A DNA stretch of 64,000 nucleotides from Burkholderiaceae bacterium (GTDB taxonomy: Bacteria > Pseudomonadota > Gammaproteobacteria > Burkholderiales > Rhodocyclaceae): the NCBI GenBank assembly GCA_021738065.1, contig JAIPCT010000002.1, forward strand, positions 1-64,000, in the 5' to 3' direction. The first letter of the stretch is position 1; each line of letters begins with the position of its first letter. The position numbers and the translations under genes were made by a program. Shown one piece after another: positions 27,926 to 36,098 of this stretch. The notes beneath the pieces are model-generated. The model was not told the origin of the DNA. It saw only the letters and a program-made list of their open reading frames with translations, and did not search any database.

Positions 27926-28363
27926 TCAACTCGCCGCCGCGGGCCGATCGCGCGAGGGTACGCGCCAGAGCCAGACCGACGTCGAGACGCCAATCAGCGC
28001 CAGCGTCGCTTGCAGCCAGGGCAGCGCAGACAAGGTCCAGATCGACGCACAGATGGTCAAACTCATCAGGATGATGGCAATGATCTTGACGCGAAATGGA
28101 ATGCTGTGGTGCCGCCGCCATTCGATGATCAGCGGACCGAAGGTCTGATTGGCAATCAGCCATCGATAAAACGGTTCCGAGGCCCGCGCATAGCATGCGG
28201 CGGCAAGCAGAATGAAGGGCGTGGTCGGCAGGCCCGGAAGGAAAACACCGATGATCCCCAGCAGCAGGGCGAGACTGCCGAGCGACCACAAGAGCACGCG
28301 CACCAGCATCGACGGGTGGAGCTCTGACTCGGGTATTTCGTAGGGGATTTCGTCTTCGTTCAT
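27926..28363 (-). CDS. YbaN/DUF454-family inner-membrane protein
   Basis: A 145-residue protein starting MNEDEIPYEIPESELHPSM. LLGIIGVFLPGLPTTPFILLAAACYARASEPFYRWL (about 35-70) is the DUF454 signature, with further hydrophobic helices near residues 92-130. The ATG at 28363 is chosen because upstream residues in the same frame are not family-like. The function of DUF454 proteins is not established. It lies upstream of the EF-G-like gene on the same strand, 55 bp away. Confidence 0.83.
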   Translation of the reverse strand: MNEDEIPYEIPESELHPSMLVRVLLWSLGSLALLLGIIGVFLPGLPTTPFILLAAACYARASEPFYRWLIANQTFGPLIIEWRRHHSIPFRVKIIAIILMSLTICASIWTLSALPWLQATLALIGVSTSVWLWRVPSRDRPAAAS

Positions 28364-28581
28364 TTCAGACTCGCTGCTTTCCGACACTTTGCCAGAAAGC
28401 GCCGGGATCCGCTGCCGCATGCGACACCAGAGCCGACGCCCGGACTCGCATGGCGTAGTTCGCCTGCGTGGATGACGGGGGGGCTGTCCGCGCCTACTGT
28501 TTGCCGTCTGAATTGTTCCAGCCCATAATGCACGTGGAATCGATAGCGCCAATGAACGGAGGACCGTTGTACGAAAACAGC

Positions 28582-31500
28582 ATGGGAGCGCAACTGAGCA
28601 GCAGAAGCAGGCCATGGCTAGGTCGCGCCATCTGCCTGTTTCTGCTGCTCGCTGCGCCGGCGGCGTCCTGCGCCGACAGCGCGCCTGCAGATCAGCCGGC
28701 GGCCGTCAAAAACAGTTTGACGGTGGTGACGGACGACAACTACCCACCCTATGTGTTTCGTGATTCGAGCGGTGTCCTGCATGGATACCTGATCGACCTC
28801 TGGCAGCTATGGGAAACCAAGACCGGGGTTGGCGTCGATCTGGTCGCCACCGACTGGAAAATAGTGCAGCAGCGCATGGCGTCCGGTCAAGCCAAGGTCA
28901 TCGACACCATCTTCCGCACGGCAGAGCGCGAGCGAACGCTCGACTTCACGTCACCCTACGCGCAGATTCATGTTTCCATTTACAGCCACACCGGGATCGG
29001 CGGCATTACCGATGCCGCCACGCTGCAGGGCTTTTCCGTTGGCGTCAAGGCAGGCGACGCCTGCATCGACGCGCTGGGGAAATCCGGCATCGAGACCGTG
29101 CGGGAGTATCCCAGCTATGAGGCATTGATACAGGCGGCGATTGGCGGACAAGTCAAGGTGTTCTGCCTCGACGAGCCTCCGGCCAACTATTTGCTCTATC
29201 GCAACCAGGCCGAGGGCGACTTCAACCAGGCATTCAGGCTCTATACCGGCGAGTTTCACCGTGCCGTGCAGAAAGGCGATACAGAAACCATGGCCCTGCT
29301 GAATCGCGGCTTCTCTGCCATCACGACGGCGGAACAGCAGGCCCTCAAGGAGAAATGGTTCGGTACCAGCCTGGCACGATCTCCCTACGCCCGCTATCTG
29401 GGCTATGCCCTGTTGGCCACCGTGCTGGCCGGATTTCTGCTGGCGCTGTGGGGCATCACCTTGCGGCGCAAGGTACGACAGCGCACCGCGGAACTGGCGG
29501 CGGAACATGCGCGACTGAGGGTATTGCTGGAAACCATCCCCGATCTGGTCTGGTTGAAGGATCTGGACGGCGTCTATCTGCTGTGCAATCCGATGGTGGA
29601 ACGAGTCTACGGCCTGAAAGAAGAGCATATTGTCGGCAAGACAGATTACGACCTGGTGGACAAACAACAGGCAGACAGGTATCGCGAGCATGATCGCAAA
29701 GCCCTCGCGTCGATCAAACCCGTTAGCCATGAAGTCTGGATCCGCTTTGCCGACAATGGCCAGCGGGTTCTGGTGGAGACCACCAAGACGCCGCTGCGCG
29801 ACGCCCAGGGCAAGCCGGTCGGCGTACTGGGCATTGCCCGCGACATCACCCAGCGTGCACAGGCCGAACAGGCGGTGCGCGAAAGCGAAAGCCTGCTGCG
29901 CTCGTTCTACGAACTGGGCCTGGTCGGCCTGGCCATCACCTCGCCGGACAAGGGCTGGATTCGCGTAAACGACTATCTGTGCAAGCTGCTGGAATATTCC
30001 GAACAGCAGCTGCACCAGATGTCGTGGGCCCAGCTGACCTATCCGGCCGATCTGCCCGCCGACGAAGCTCAATTCAAGCGCCTGCTTGCCAATGAAATAG
30101 ATGGCTACGCCATGGACAAGCGCTTCATCACCCGCAGCGGAAAAATTGTCCCGATACGCCTGGTGGTGCGCTGCACCCGAAAATCCGACGGATCGGTCAA
30201 CTATGTCACGGCAATGGTGGAGGATGTCACCGAACGCAAGCAGGCAGAAGCCGCCCTGCGCTCCAGCGAGGAACGCTATCGCATTGCTTTTCGTACCAGC
30301 CGGGATGCAATCAACATCAACCGCGTAGCCGACGGCTGTTATCTGGACGTCAATGAAGGCTTTGAGCGAATCACCGGCTGGAGCCGCGAGGAGGCCATCA
30401 ATCACAGCTCCCTGAAACTGAGTATCTGGGCCGACCCAGCGGATCGGCAACGCATGATTGACGCAATCAAACGCGATGGGTTCTGCGAGAACCAGCAATT
30501 TCGCTTTCGACGCAAAGATGGGAGCGAACTGGTTGGCCTGATGTCGGTACACAGGCTTCCCATCGATGGCACTGAATGCATTCTGTCCGTCACCCGCGAC
30601 ATTACCGACCGGATCCGCATCGAGGATGAGCTGCGCCAAAAAGAACGCTACCAGCGTGCACTGCTGGATAATTTCCCCTTCGCCGTCTGGCTCAAGGACA
30701 CCAAGAGCCGCTTCCTCTCGGTCAACAAGACTTTTGGTCGACTATTCGGCGGACACAGCCCGGACGAGCTGACCGGGAAGACTGACTTCGACATCGTTCC
30801 ATGGAATATTGCTGAACGCCATCAGATTGAAGACCGCGCGGTGCAGGTCTCAAGGCAGAACACAAGCGTCGAAGAAGTCATCAAGACCGCAGACGGGGCC
30901 CAGTGGTTTGAAACCTACAAAGCGCCGGTGATCGACGAAAGCGGAGAACTGCTCGGCACGGTAGGCTTCTCGCGCGATATCAGCGCGCGAAAATCGGCAG
31001 AGGAAGAAATCCGGCGACTGGCGTTTTACGACTCATTGACACTTCTGCCCAACCGGCGCCTGCTGCTTGACCGACTGCAGCAAGCACTGGCGTCGAGTGC
31101 CCGCAGCGGCAAGGAGCTTGCGGTATTGTTCATCGACCTCGACAACTTCAAGACCCTCAACGATACCCTCGGCCACGACATCGGTGACCTTCTGCTGCAG
31201 CGGGTCGCTGAACGTCTTGGAACCAGCGTGCGGGAAGGTGACACGGTTGCGCGCCTGGGTGGTGACGAATTTGTCGTCGTCCTCGAAGATCTGAGCGACT
31301 CCGTTTATGAAGCCGCAACCCAGGCCGAACTGGTCGGCGAGAAAATTCTCGCATCCCTGAATCAGCCCTACGAACTCAACGGACATCGTTGTTTAAGTTC
31401 GCCCAGCATCGGCATTGCCTTGCTCACAGAAGAGCAAACCACCATCGACGACCTGATGAAGCGGGCCGACGTCGCCATGTACCAGGCCAAGGATGCGGGG

Positions 31501-32328
31501 CGCAACACACTGCGCTTCTTCGATCCGGATATGCAGATCGTGGTTGAGAATCGGGTCAAGCTTGAAGGCGAGCTGAGAAAAGGGCTTGAAAGCGCCCAAC
31601 TGATACTCCACTATCAACCCCAGATCGACGGCATCGGTACGGTAACCGGTGCCGAAGCGCTGGTGCGCTGGCAGCACCCTCAACGCGGCCTGGTTTCCCC
31701 GGCTGAATTCATACCGCTCGCCGAGGAAACCGGATTGATTCTCCCTCTGGGCCGCTGGGTACTGACCACTGCCTGCGAGCAGCTGGTCGAATGGGCAGCT
31801 CAGCCTGAACTGGCGAGGCTCACGCTGGCAGTCAATGTCAGCGCGCGTCAATTCCGCCAAGCGGACTTTGTGGCGCAGGTGTCGGCCATTCTGAATGACT
31901 CCGGCGCCAACCCGAGAAAACTCAAGCTGGAACTCACGGAAAGCCTGCTGCTGGAAAACGTGGAAAACACCATCGCCACGATGAATGCGCTGAAAGCGAT
32001 CGGCGTCAGTTTCTCGCTGGACGACTTTGGCACCGGGTACTCGTCGCTGTCCTACCTGAAGCGCCTGCCGCTCGACCAGCTGAAAATCGATCAATCCTTC
32101 ATCCGCGACGTGCTGACCGACCCCAACGACGCCGCCATCGCCCGCACCATTGTCGCCTTGGCCCAAAGCCTGGCGCTTTCGGTGATTGCCGAGGGCGTTG
32201 AAACCGAGGCGCAGCGGGAGTTTCTCGCCAATTCCGGCTGCCATGACTGCCAGGGCTATTTGTTCAGTCGTCCGCTACCGGCGGAAGAATTCCGAAAGTT
32301 TGTCGCCCGCTCGAAACCGCCGGCGTGA
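28582..32328 (+). CDS. Periplasmic-sensing PAS-GGDEF-EAL protein (c-di-GMP enzyme)
   Basis: About 1248 residues. A signal sequence (AICLFLLLAAPAASCADS) is followed by a periplasmic SBP_bac_3 solute-binding domain (about 45-262), one transmembrane helix (about 272-294), four PAS-type domains (about 310-810), a GGDEF domain with intact ARLGGDEF (about 815-985), and an EAL domain with AEALVRW, the DDFGTGYSSLSYLK loop and EGVET (about 1000-1245). Both c-di-GMP synthesis and hydrolysis motifs are intact. An amino acid or similar small molecule bound outside probably modulates activity. Alternative starts are TTG 28567 (GGAGG just upstream), ATG 28552 and ATG 28468; the signal peptide remains in all. 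Confidence 0.93.
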   Translation: MGAQLSSRSRPWLGRAICLFLLLAAPAASCADSAPADQPAAVKNSLTVVTDDNYPPYVFRDSSGVLHGYLIDLWQLWETKTGVGVDLVATDWKIVQQRMASGQAKVIDTIFRTAERERTLDFTSPYAQIHVSIYSHTGIGGITDAATLQGFSVGVKAGDACIDALGKSGIETVREYPSYEALIQAAIGGQVKVFCLDEPPANYLLYRNQAEGDFNQAFRLYTGEFHRAVQKGDTETMALLNRGFSAITTAEQQALKEKWFGTSLARSPYARYLGYALLATVLAGFLLALWGITLRRKVRQRTAELAAEHARLRVLLETIPDLVWLKDLDGVYLLCNPMVERVYGLKEEHIVGKTDYDLVDKQQADRYREHDRKALASIKPVSHEVWIRFADNGQRVLVETTKTPLRDAQGKPVGVLGIARDITQRAQAEQAVRESESLLRSFYELGLVGLAITSPDKGWIRVNDYLCKLLEYSEQQLHQMSWAQLTYPADLPADEAQFKRLLANEIDGYAMDKRFITRSGKIVPIRLVVRCTRKSDGSVNYVTAMVEDVTERKQAEAALRSSEERYRIAFRTSRDAININRVADGCYLDVNEGFERITGWSREEAINHSSLKLSIWADPADRQRMIDAIKRDGFCENQQFRFRRKDGSELVGLMSVHRLPIDGTECILSVTRDITDRIRIEDELRQKERYQRALLDNFPFAVWLKDTKSRFLSVNKTFGRLFGGHSPDELTGKTDFDIVPWNIAERHQIEDRAVQVSRQNTSVEEVIKTADGAQWFETYKAPVIDESGELLGTVGFSRDISARKSAEEEIRRLAFYDSLTLLPNRRLLLDRLQQALASSARSGKELAVLFIDLDNFKTLNDTLGHDIGDLLLQRVAERLGTSVREGDTVARLGGDEFVVVLEDLSDSVYEAATQAELVGEKILASLNQPYELNGHRCLSSPSIGIALLTEEQTTIDDLMKRADVAMYQAKDAGRNTLRFFDPDMQIVVENRVKLEGELRKGLESAQLILHYQPQIDGIGTVTGAEALVRWQHPQRGLVSPAEFIPLAEETGLILPLGRWVLTTACEQLVEWAAQPELARLTLAVNVSARQFRQADFVAQVSAILNDSGANPRKLKLELTESLLLENVENTIATMNALKAIGVSFSLDDFGTGYSSLSYLKRLPLDQLKIDQSFIRDVLTDPNDAAIARTIVALAQSLALSVIAEGVETEAQREFLANSGCHDCQGYLFSRPLPAEEFRKFVARSKPPA

Positions 32329-32329
32329 A

Positions 32330-34228
32330 TCAGCGCAGGGCGCGGGTGATGAACTGACGCGCGACCGTGGTACGCGGCACGCGGCCGGAAAACCAGCTGC
32401 GCACGTCTTCCTCCAGACCCAATCCGTGCATGTAGTTGTAGAGCGCCTTGTTCAGGGCGGTGCCAAGGGCAGCATGGTCGACGCCGCTCGGATCGATGAA
32501 GCCGACGTCGTTCCTGGCAAAGGAGACTGCCGGCAGTGGTTTCAGTTTCACGCCGAAATGCGCTGGATCGCGCCCGACCGGCGAATGCACCGTGCAGGCA
32601 AAGCGATGGAAGAAGCCGGACTGGATGCAACCGGCGGCAAACAGTTGCCGCACATATTCGAGCGCGTCGACCGTGTCCTGCAGCGTCTGCGTCGGGAAGC
32701 CATACATCAGATAGGCATGCACCAGAATGCCGGCATCGGTGAAGGCGCGGGTCACGCGCGCCACCTGCTCGACCGAGACGCCCTTTTGCATCAGCTTGAG
32801 CAAGCGATCGGAGGCGACTTCCAGCCCGCCGGAAACGGCGATGCAGCCGCTGTCGGCAAGCTCTGCGCAGAGTTGCGGCGTGAAGGATTTCTCGAAACGG
32901 ATATTGCCCCACCACGAAATCGCCCGCTGGCGCTTGTGCAACTCTTCGGCCAGCGCCTTCAGCGACTTCGGCGGCGCGGCTTCGTCGACAAAATGAAAAC
33001 CGGTCTGCCCGGTTTCCGCGATGATGCTTTCGATGCGATCGACCAGCGTCACCGCAGCGACGGTGTCGTAACGCGAGATGTAGTCGAGCGAGACGTCGCA
33101 AAAACTGCACTTCTTCCAGTAACAGCCGTGCGCCACGGTCAGCTTGTTCCAGCGCCCGTCGGACCACAGGCGGTGCATGGGATTGAGCATGTCGAGCACG
33201 GACAGATAGCGGTCCAGCGGCAGTCCGTCCCAGGTCGGCGTGCCGACATCGGCGAAGGCGATGTCGGCTTCGCCGGCATCGATGTAGCGCACCGCAACGG
33301 GTTGCGCGGTTCGCACATAGGTGCGTACCAGCCTGTCCTGCGCGCGTTTGCCGTCCAGATGTTCGAGCAAGGCCAGCAGCGGCCGTTCGCCATCGTCCAG
33401 GGTGAGGTAATCGAAATAGTCGAACACCCGCGGCTCGGTGAGCTCGCGCAATTCGGTATTGACGAAGCCGCCGCCGAGGACGGTAACAATCGCCGGATCG
33501 TGCAACTTGATCGCCTGCGCGATGCGAAACGCGCCATACACGTTGCCGGGAAACGGTGCCGAGACCAGCACCAGACCGGGTCTGTGACGCTCCAACGCAG
33601 CAATCGTCAACTCGCGCAAGCTGCTATCGACGAGATTGAGCGGCGCCGCCAGCGCCTCGGCCAGCGGTTCGAAACTGGCCTGGCTTTGCGCCAGCGATTC
33701 GGCGTAGCGAACGAACTCGAAACGCGAATCGACCGCCTCGCGCAACACGTCGGCAACGTCGTTGAGGTAGAGCGTGGCGAAGTGCCGCGCGCGATCCTGC
33801 ACGCCCAAAGCGCCGAATGCCCAGGCCAGCGGATCGCCGCCATCCGGATCGACATAGGCGGCCAGCGGTTCGAAACGCGAGCCTTCGGGCAGAAAGTTGC
33901 GCCCGCCGATGCGATGGCCGATCGAGGGATCGCGCCCTTGCAGAAACGCCACTGCGGAATCTATCGTGGCGAGATAACGGTCGAATTCCCGATCAAAAGC
34001 CTGCACCCTCGGGCTGCGCTGTTTCTGTGGCAGGGCTTTGATGCACTCGCGAATCGCCCGCAATCCGTCACGCGAGAACAGGCGCAGAACCAGCGCCAGC
34101 GCCAGATCCTCCTGTGCGGCGTCAAACCCGCGCGAGCGCAGGAAACCCGTCAGGTAAGCGGTCGACGGATAGGGCGTATTGAGTTGCGTCATCGGCGGGA
34201 TGACGGACAGGATGCGTCTGGGATTCAT
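32330..34228 (-). CDS. B12-binding-type radical SAM protein
   Basis: A 632-residue protein. The first third includes a B12-binding-like Rossmann region (PGLVLVSAPFPGNVYGAFRIAQAIK, then TVLGGGFVNTEL). The radical SAM core starts with HGCYWKKCSFCDVSL (about 366-380), whose cysteines are spaced CX4CX2C, a variant found in some B12-dependent enzymes, followed by FHFVDEAAPP. The C-terminal part has MYGFPTQTLQDT. The start at 34228 is set by GAGG 5 nt upstream, within the SRAP gene's stop region, so translation is probably coupled. The reaction is unknown; methylation or a rearrangement are the usual roles. It converges on the c-di-GMP gene with a 1-bp gap. Confidence 0.85.
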   Translation of the reverse strand: MNPRRILSVIPPMTQLNTPYPSTAYLTGFLRSRGFDAAQEDLALALVLRLFSRDGLRAIRECIKALPQKQRSPRVQAFDREFDRYLATIDSAVAFLQGRDPSIGHRIGGRNFLPEGSRFEPLAAYVDPDGGDPLAWAFGALGVQDRARHFATLYLNDVADVLREAVDSRFEFVRYAESLAQSQASFEPLAEALAAPLNLVDSSLRELTIAALERHRPGLVLVSAPFPGNVYGAFRIAQAIKLHDPAIVTVLGGGFVNTELRELTEPRVFDYFDYLTLDDGERPLLALLEHLDGKRAQDRLVRTYVRTAQPVAVRYIDAGEADIAFADVGTPTWDGLPLDRYLSVLDMLNPMHRLWSDGRWNKLTVAHGCYWKKCSFCDVSLDYISRYDTVAAVTLVDRIESIIAETGQTGFHFVDEAAPPKSLKALAEELHKRQRAISWWGNIRFEKSFTPQLCAELADSGCIAVSGGLEVASDRLLKLMQKGVSVEQVARVTRAFTDAGILVHAYLMYGFPTQTLQDTVDALEYVRQLFAAGCIQSGFFHRFACTVHSPVGRDPAHFGVKLKPLPAVSFARNDVGFIDPSGVDHAALGTALNKALYNYMHGLGLEEDVRSWFSGRVPRTTVARQFITRALR

Positions 34229-34235
34229 CATTGCC

Positions 34236-34916
34236 TCATGCCACCTCAAGCAATTCCGGCCCCTCATTTCTGGCATTGCTGACACGACTGCTGACCGGGT
34301 AGGCACGCATTGCGTCGTCCGCTGCCGGTACCAGCCACGCTCTCAGCGCTTCGCTGTCGCGCATTGCCGGATCCAGCCAGGCATCGAAATGCTGCCGTGG
34401 CAGCAACACCGGCATACGCTCATGAATCGGCGCCATCACTGCATTGGGCGTCGTGGTGATGACGCAGGCTGTGACAACGTCCTGCCCCTCGGGAGACGTC
34501 CACACTGCGAGGAGGCCGGCAAACGCGAAGAAGTCTTCATCGTTGGCAGGGCGGACGAACCAGGGCTGTTTGCGCGCTTTGCCTTCCGCGCTGACCGCTT
34601 GCCATTCGTAGAAGCCGTTGGCGGGAATCAGGCAGCGGTGACGCTCGAAACTAGCCTTGAAGGAGGGTTTTTCGGCAACCGTTTCGGCCCGCGCGTTGTT
34701 CAGCTTCTGGCTGATGGCGGCGTTCTTCGCCCAGCGCGGAATCAGCCCCCACTTAACCATCTGGCCGACGCGACCGATCCCGGTCCGATCACGCACGACC
34801 AGAATCGCGCTTTGCGGCGCAATGTTGTAGCGCGCCTCCCAGTCGGCACACGTCTGCAGATCGAAGTATTCCGTGAGTCGTGAAAGGGGGCCGTAGAGAG
34901 CGTAGCGTCCGCACAT
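34236..34916 (-). CDS. SRAP-domain protein (YedK/HMCES family)
   Basis: A 226-residue SOS-response-associated peptidase family protein. It begins MCGRYAL, so Cys2 becomes the N-terminal nucleophile after Met removal. The other active-site residues are visible: N74 in LNNARAET, E104 in GFYEW and H165 in HERMP. Family members make covalent DNA-protein crosslinks with abasic sites in single-stranded DNA and shield them. The ATG at 34916 is fixed by the need for Cys2. It is followed after 7 bp by the radical SAM gene. Confidence 0.93.
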   Translation of the reverse strand: MCGRYALYGPLSRLTEYFDLQTCADWEARYNIAPQSAILVVRDRTGIGRVGQMVKWGLIPRWAKNAAISQKLNNARAETVAEKPSFKASFERHRCLIPANGFYEWQAVSAEGKARKQPWFVRPANDEDFFAFAGLLAVWTSPEGQDVVTACVITTTPNAVMAPIHERMPVLLPRQHFDAWLDPAMRDSEALRAWLVPAADDAMRAYPVSSRVSNARNEGPELLEVA

Positions 34917-35000
34917 GAGCGATGAATTCCGATTGAAGACGGAAGGGTAACCGATTCGCTGCGGCATCACCCTTCCCTCGGCTGCGTGGCGTAATCCCAG

Positions 35001-35079
35001 AAAGTCGGCGATGGTGGCACGGCTCCAATTGCCGCGGCGGTGGCGCAATCGCGAAAAGTCGGCGATGGCGATACGGCGA
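35001..35079 (+). repeat. Two tandem-spaced copies of the dispersed motif (non-coding)
   Basis: AAAGTCGGCGATGGTGGCAC begins at 35001 and AAAAGTCGGCGATGGCGATA begins at 35054, 53 bp apart. Both are followed by CGGC. They are close variants of the window-wide motif but lie in the 421-bp spacer (34917-35337) upstream of the SRAP gene, where no gene is recognised. This shows the motif is not purely a protein-level repeat. Confidence 0.6.
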
Positions 35080-35214
35080 TCCCATGTCCCAGCGCCTGAA
35101 CGACGGCGCCATCATGACCTCAAATCGCACATCAACGGCAACGCAGCCCTGGCCGCCAAAGCCTCCCGACGCGTCAGCCGCGCCTTGTGGAGTCAAGACG
35201 CTCAGGATTGGCCT

Positions 35215-35244
35215 TCGACATATCGCCGGGCCGACTTGTACAAT
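35215..35244 (+). promoter_or_regulatory. Candidate promoter for the hypothetical gene at 35338
   Basis: TCGACA (35215-35220), an 18-nt spacer and TACAAT (35239-35244) make a reasonable sigma-70 match. It leaves a leader of about 85 nt before the ATG at 35338. Confidence 0.4.
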
Positions 35245-35337
35245 CGGCGACAAACAGGGACTCCGCTCACAACATGCTCGCCGGATCGAACATCGGCGGC
35301 GGCAGGTCACAACACTCTGAATCCGGTATCAGCAACG

Positions 35338-35775
35338 ATGACCAACGACTACATTTTTTTTGACAGCGGGCTGTGCGATCGCTTCCTGCGCTTCGTGATC
35401 GAACAAGGTATCCCGGGCGAGACGAGGGCGGACAACATGGACGGCTTCGTCGTCACCGTTCCCGGCAATCTGGCGGACGAGCTCGAGGAGGTCCTTGAAC
35501 AAGAGTACGAGACGCTGATGGATGAGCAGCGCGATCTGGTGGACGCAGCGGAAAGCGCAACCACCCACAGCCTGATGGCCGTGGGCGCTCAATTGCCGGA
35601 CGGGCGGGAAATCTCGGTACGCATTCCCGCCGCCTATGCGCGGCGGCTTTACGCGCAATTCAGCCTGGAAGAGATCCGCGAACTGGTATCCGCCATTGCC
35701 GCCGACGCGATCAATCCTTCTGACGGACCGCTTTGCCGGAAATCCTTGTTATCCGGCGACAAGCAGAGGCTTTAA
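35338..35775 (+). CDS. Conserved-looking hypothetical protein
   Basis: A 145-residue soluble, acidic protein starting MTNDYIFFDSGLCDRFLRFV. It has a long predicted helical stretch (about 45-75, LADELEEVLEQEYETLMDEQRDLVDAAE) and a C-terminal part with AAYARRLYAQFSLEEIRELVSAIA. I do not recognise a family. Codon use and amino-acid composition look like a real gene, and a candidate promoter lies upstream. The open frame extends upstream to 35011, but that part resembles translated spacer. Confidence 0.65.
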   Translation: MTNDYIFFDSGLCDRFLRFVIEQGIPGETRADNMDGFVVTVPGNLADELEEVLEQEYETLMDEQRDLVDAAESATTHSLMAVGAQLPDGREISVRIPAAYARRLYAQFSLEEIRELVSAIAADAINPSDGPLCRKSLLSGDKQRL

Positions 35776-35782
35776 TTTTCTC

Positions 35783-36098
35783 CACCGCCTCACTCCACCG
35801 TGACGCTCTTCGCCAGGTTGCGCGGTTTGTAGCTGCGGCCGCGCGCCGATGCGGCGGGCTCGCTTAACCGGCTGCGCCGCTTAGCCTTCGCTGCAAACCG
35901 CGGATCGCTGCTCTTCAACCGCCTCACTCAACCGTGACGCTTTTCGCCAAGTTGCGCGGTTTGTAGCTGCGGCCGCGCGCCGATGCGGCGGGCTCGCTTA
36001 ACCGGCTGCGCCGGTTAGCCTTCGCTGCAAACCGCGGATCGCTGCTCTTCAACCGCCTCACTCAACCGTGACGCTTTTCGCCAAGTTGCGCGGTTTGT
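35783..36098. repeat. 134-bp tandem array carrying copies of the glmS 3' end
   Basis: Two full 134-bp periods (35783-35916, 35917-36050) and a partial third (36051-36098, the real glmS tail). Each period holds a glmS-tail segment encoding [16 protein letters not shown] plus about 88 bp of palindrome-rich DNA. In the second unit CGCGGTTTGTAGC (35955-35967) pairs with GCTGCAAACCGCG (36024-36036), and TAACCGG (35999-36005) pairs with CCGGTTA (36011-36017). The outermost tail differs from the real one by three synonymous changes. Confidence 0.9.

Noticed and set aside
32186..34282. 698-codon open frame antisense to the radical SAM gene
   Set aside because: GC-rich codon use of the real gene removes stops on the opposite strand; the translated product is low-complexity and not family-like, while the minus-strand product has clear motifs.
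35011..35337. N-terminal extension of the hypothetical protein at 35338
   Set aside because: The frame is open but passes through the non-coding motif copy and the candidate promoter and is Arg/Pro-rich, unlike the rest of the protein.
35955..36036. Integron attC-like site in the glmS-tail repeat
   Set aside because: GCTTAAC and GTTAGCC resemble the outer boxes of attC, but only about 11 bp separate them, there are no L boxes, and GTTAGCC does not fit GTTRRRY. No integrase is present.
35776..36057. Tn7-like element downstream of glmS
   Set aside because: The glmS tail is the Tn7 target, but there are no tns genes, no Tn7 end repeats and only 282 bp of repeat DNA; at most a trace.
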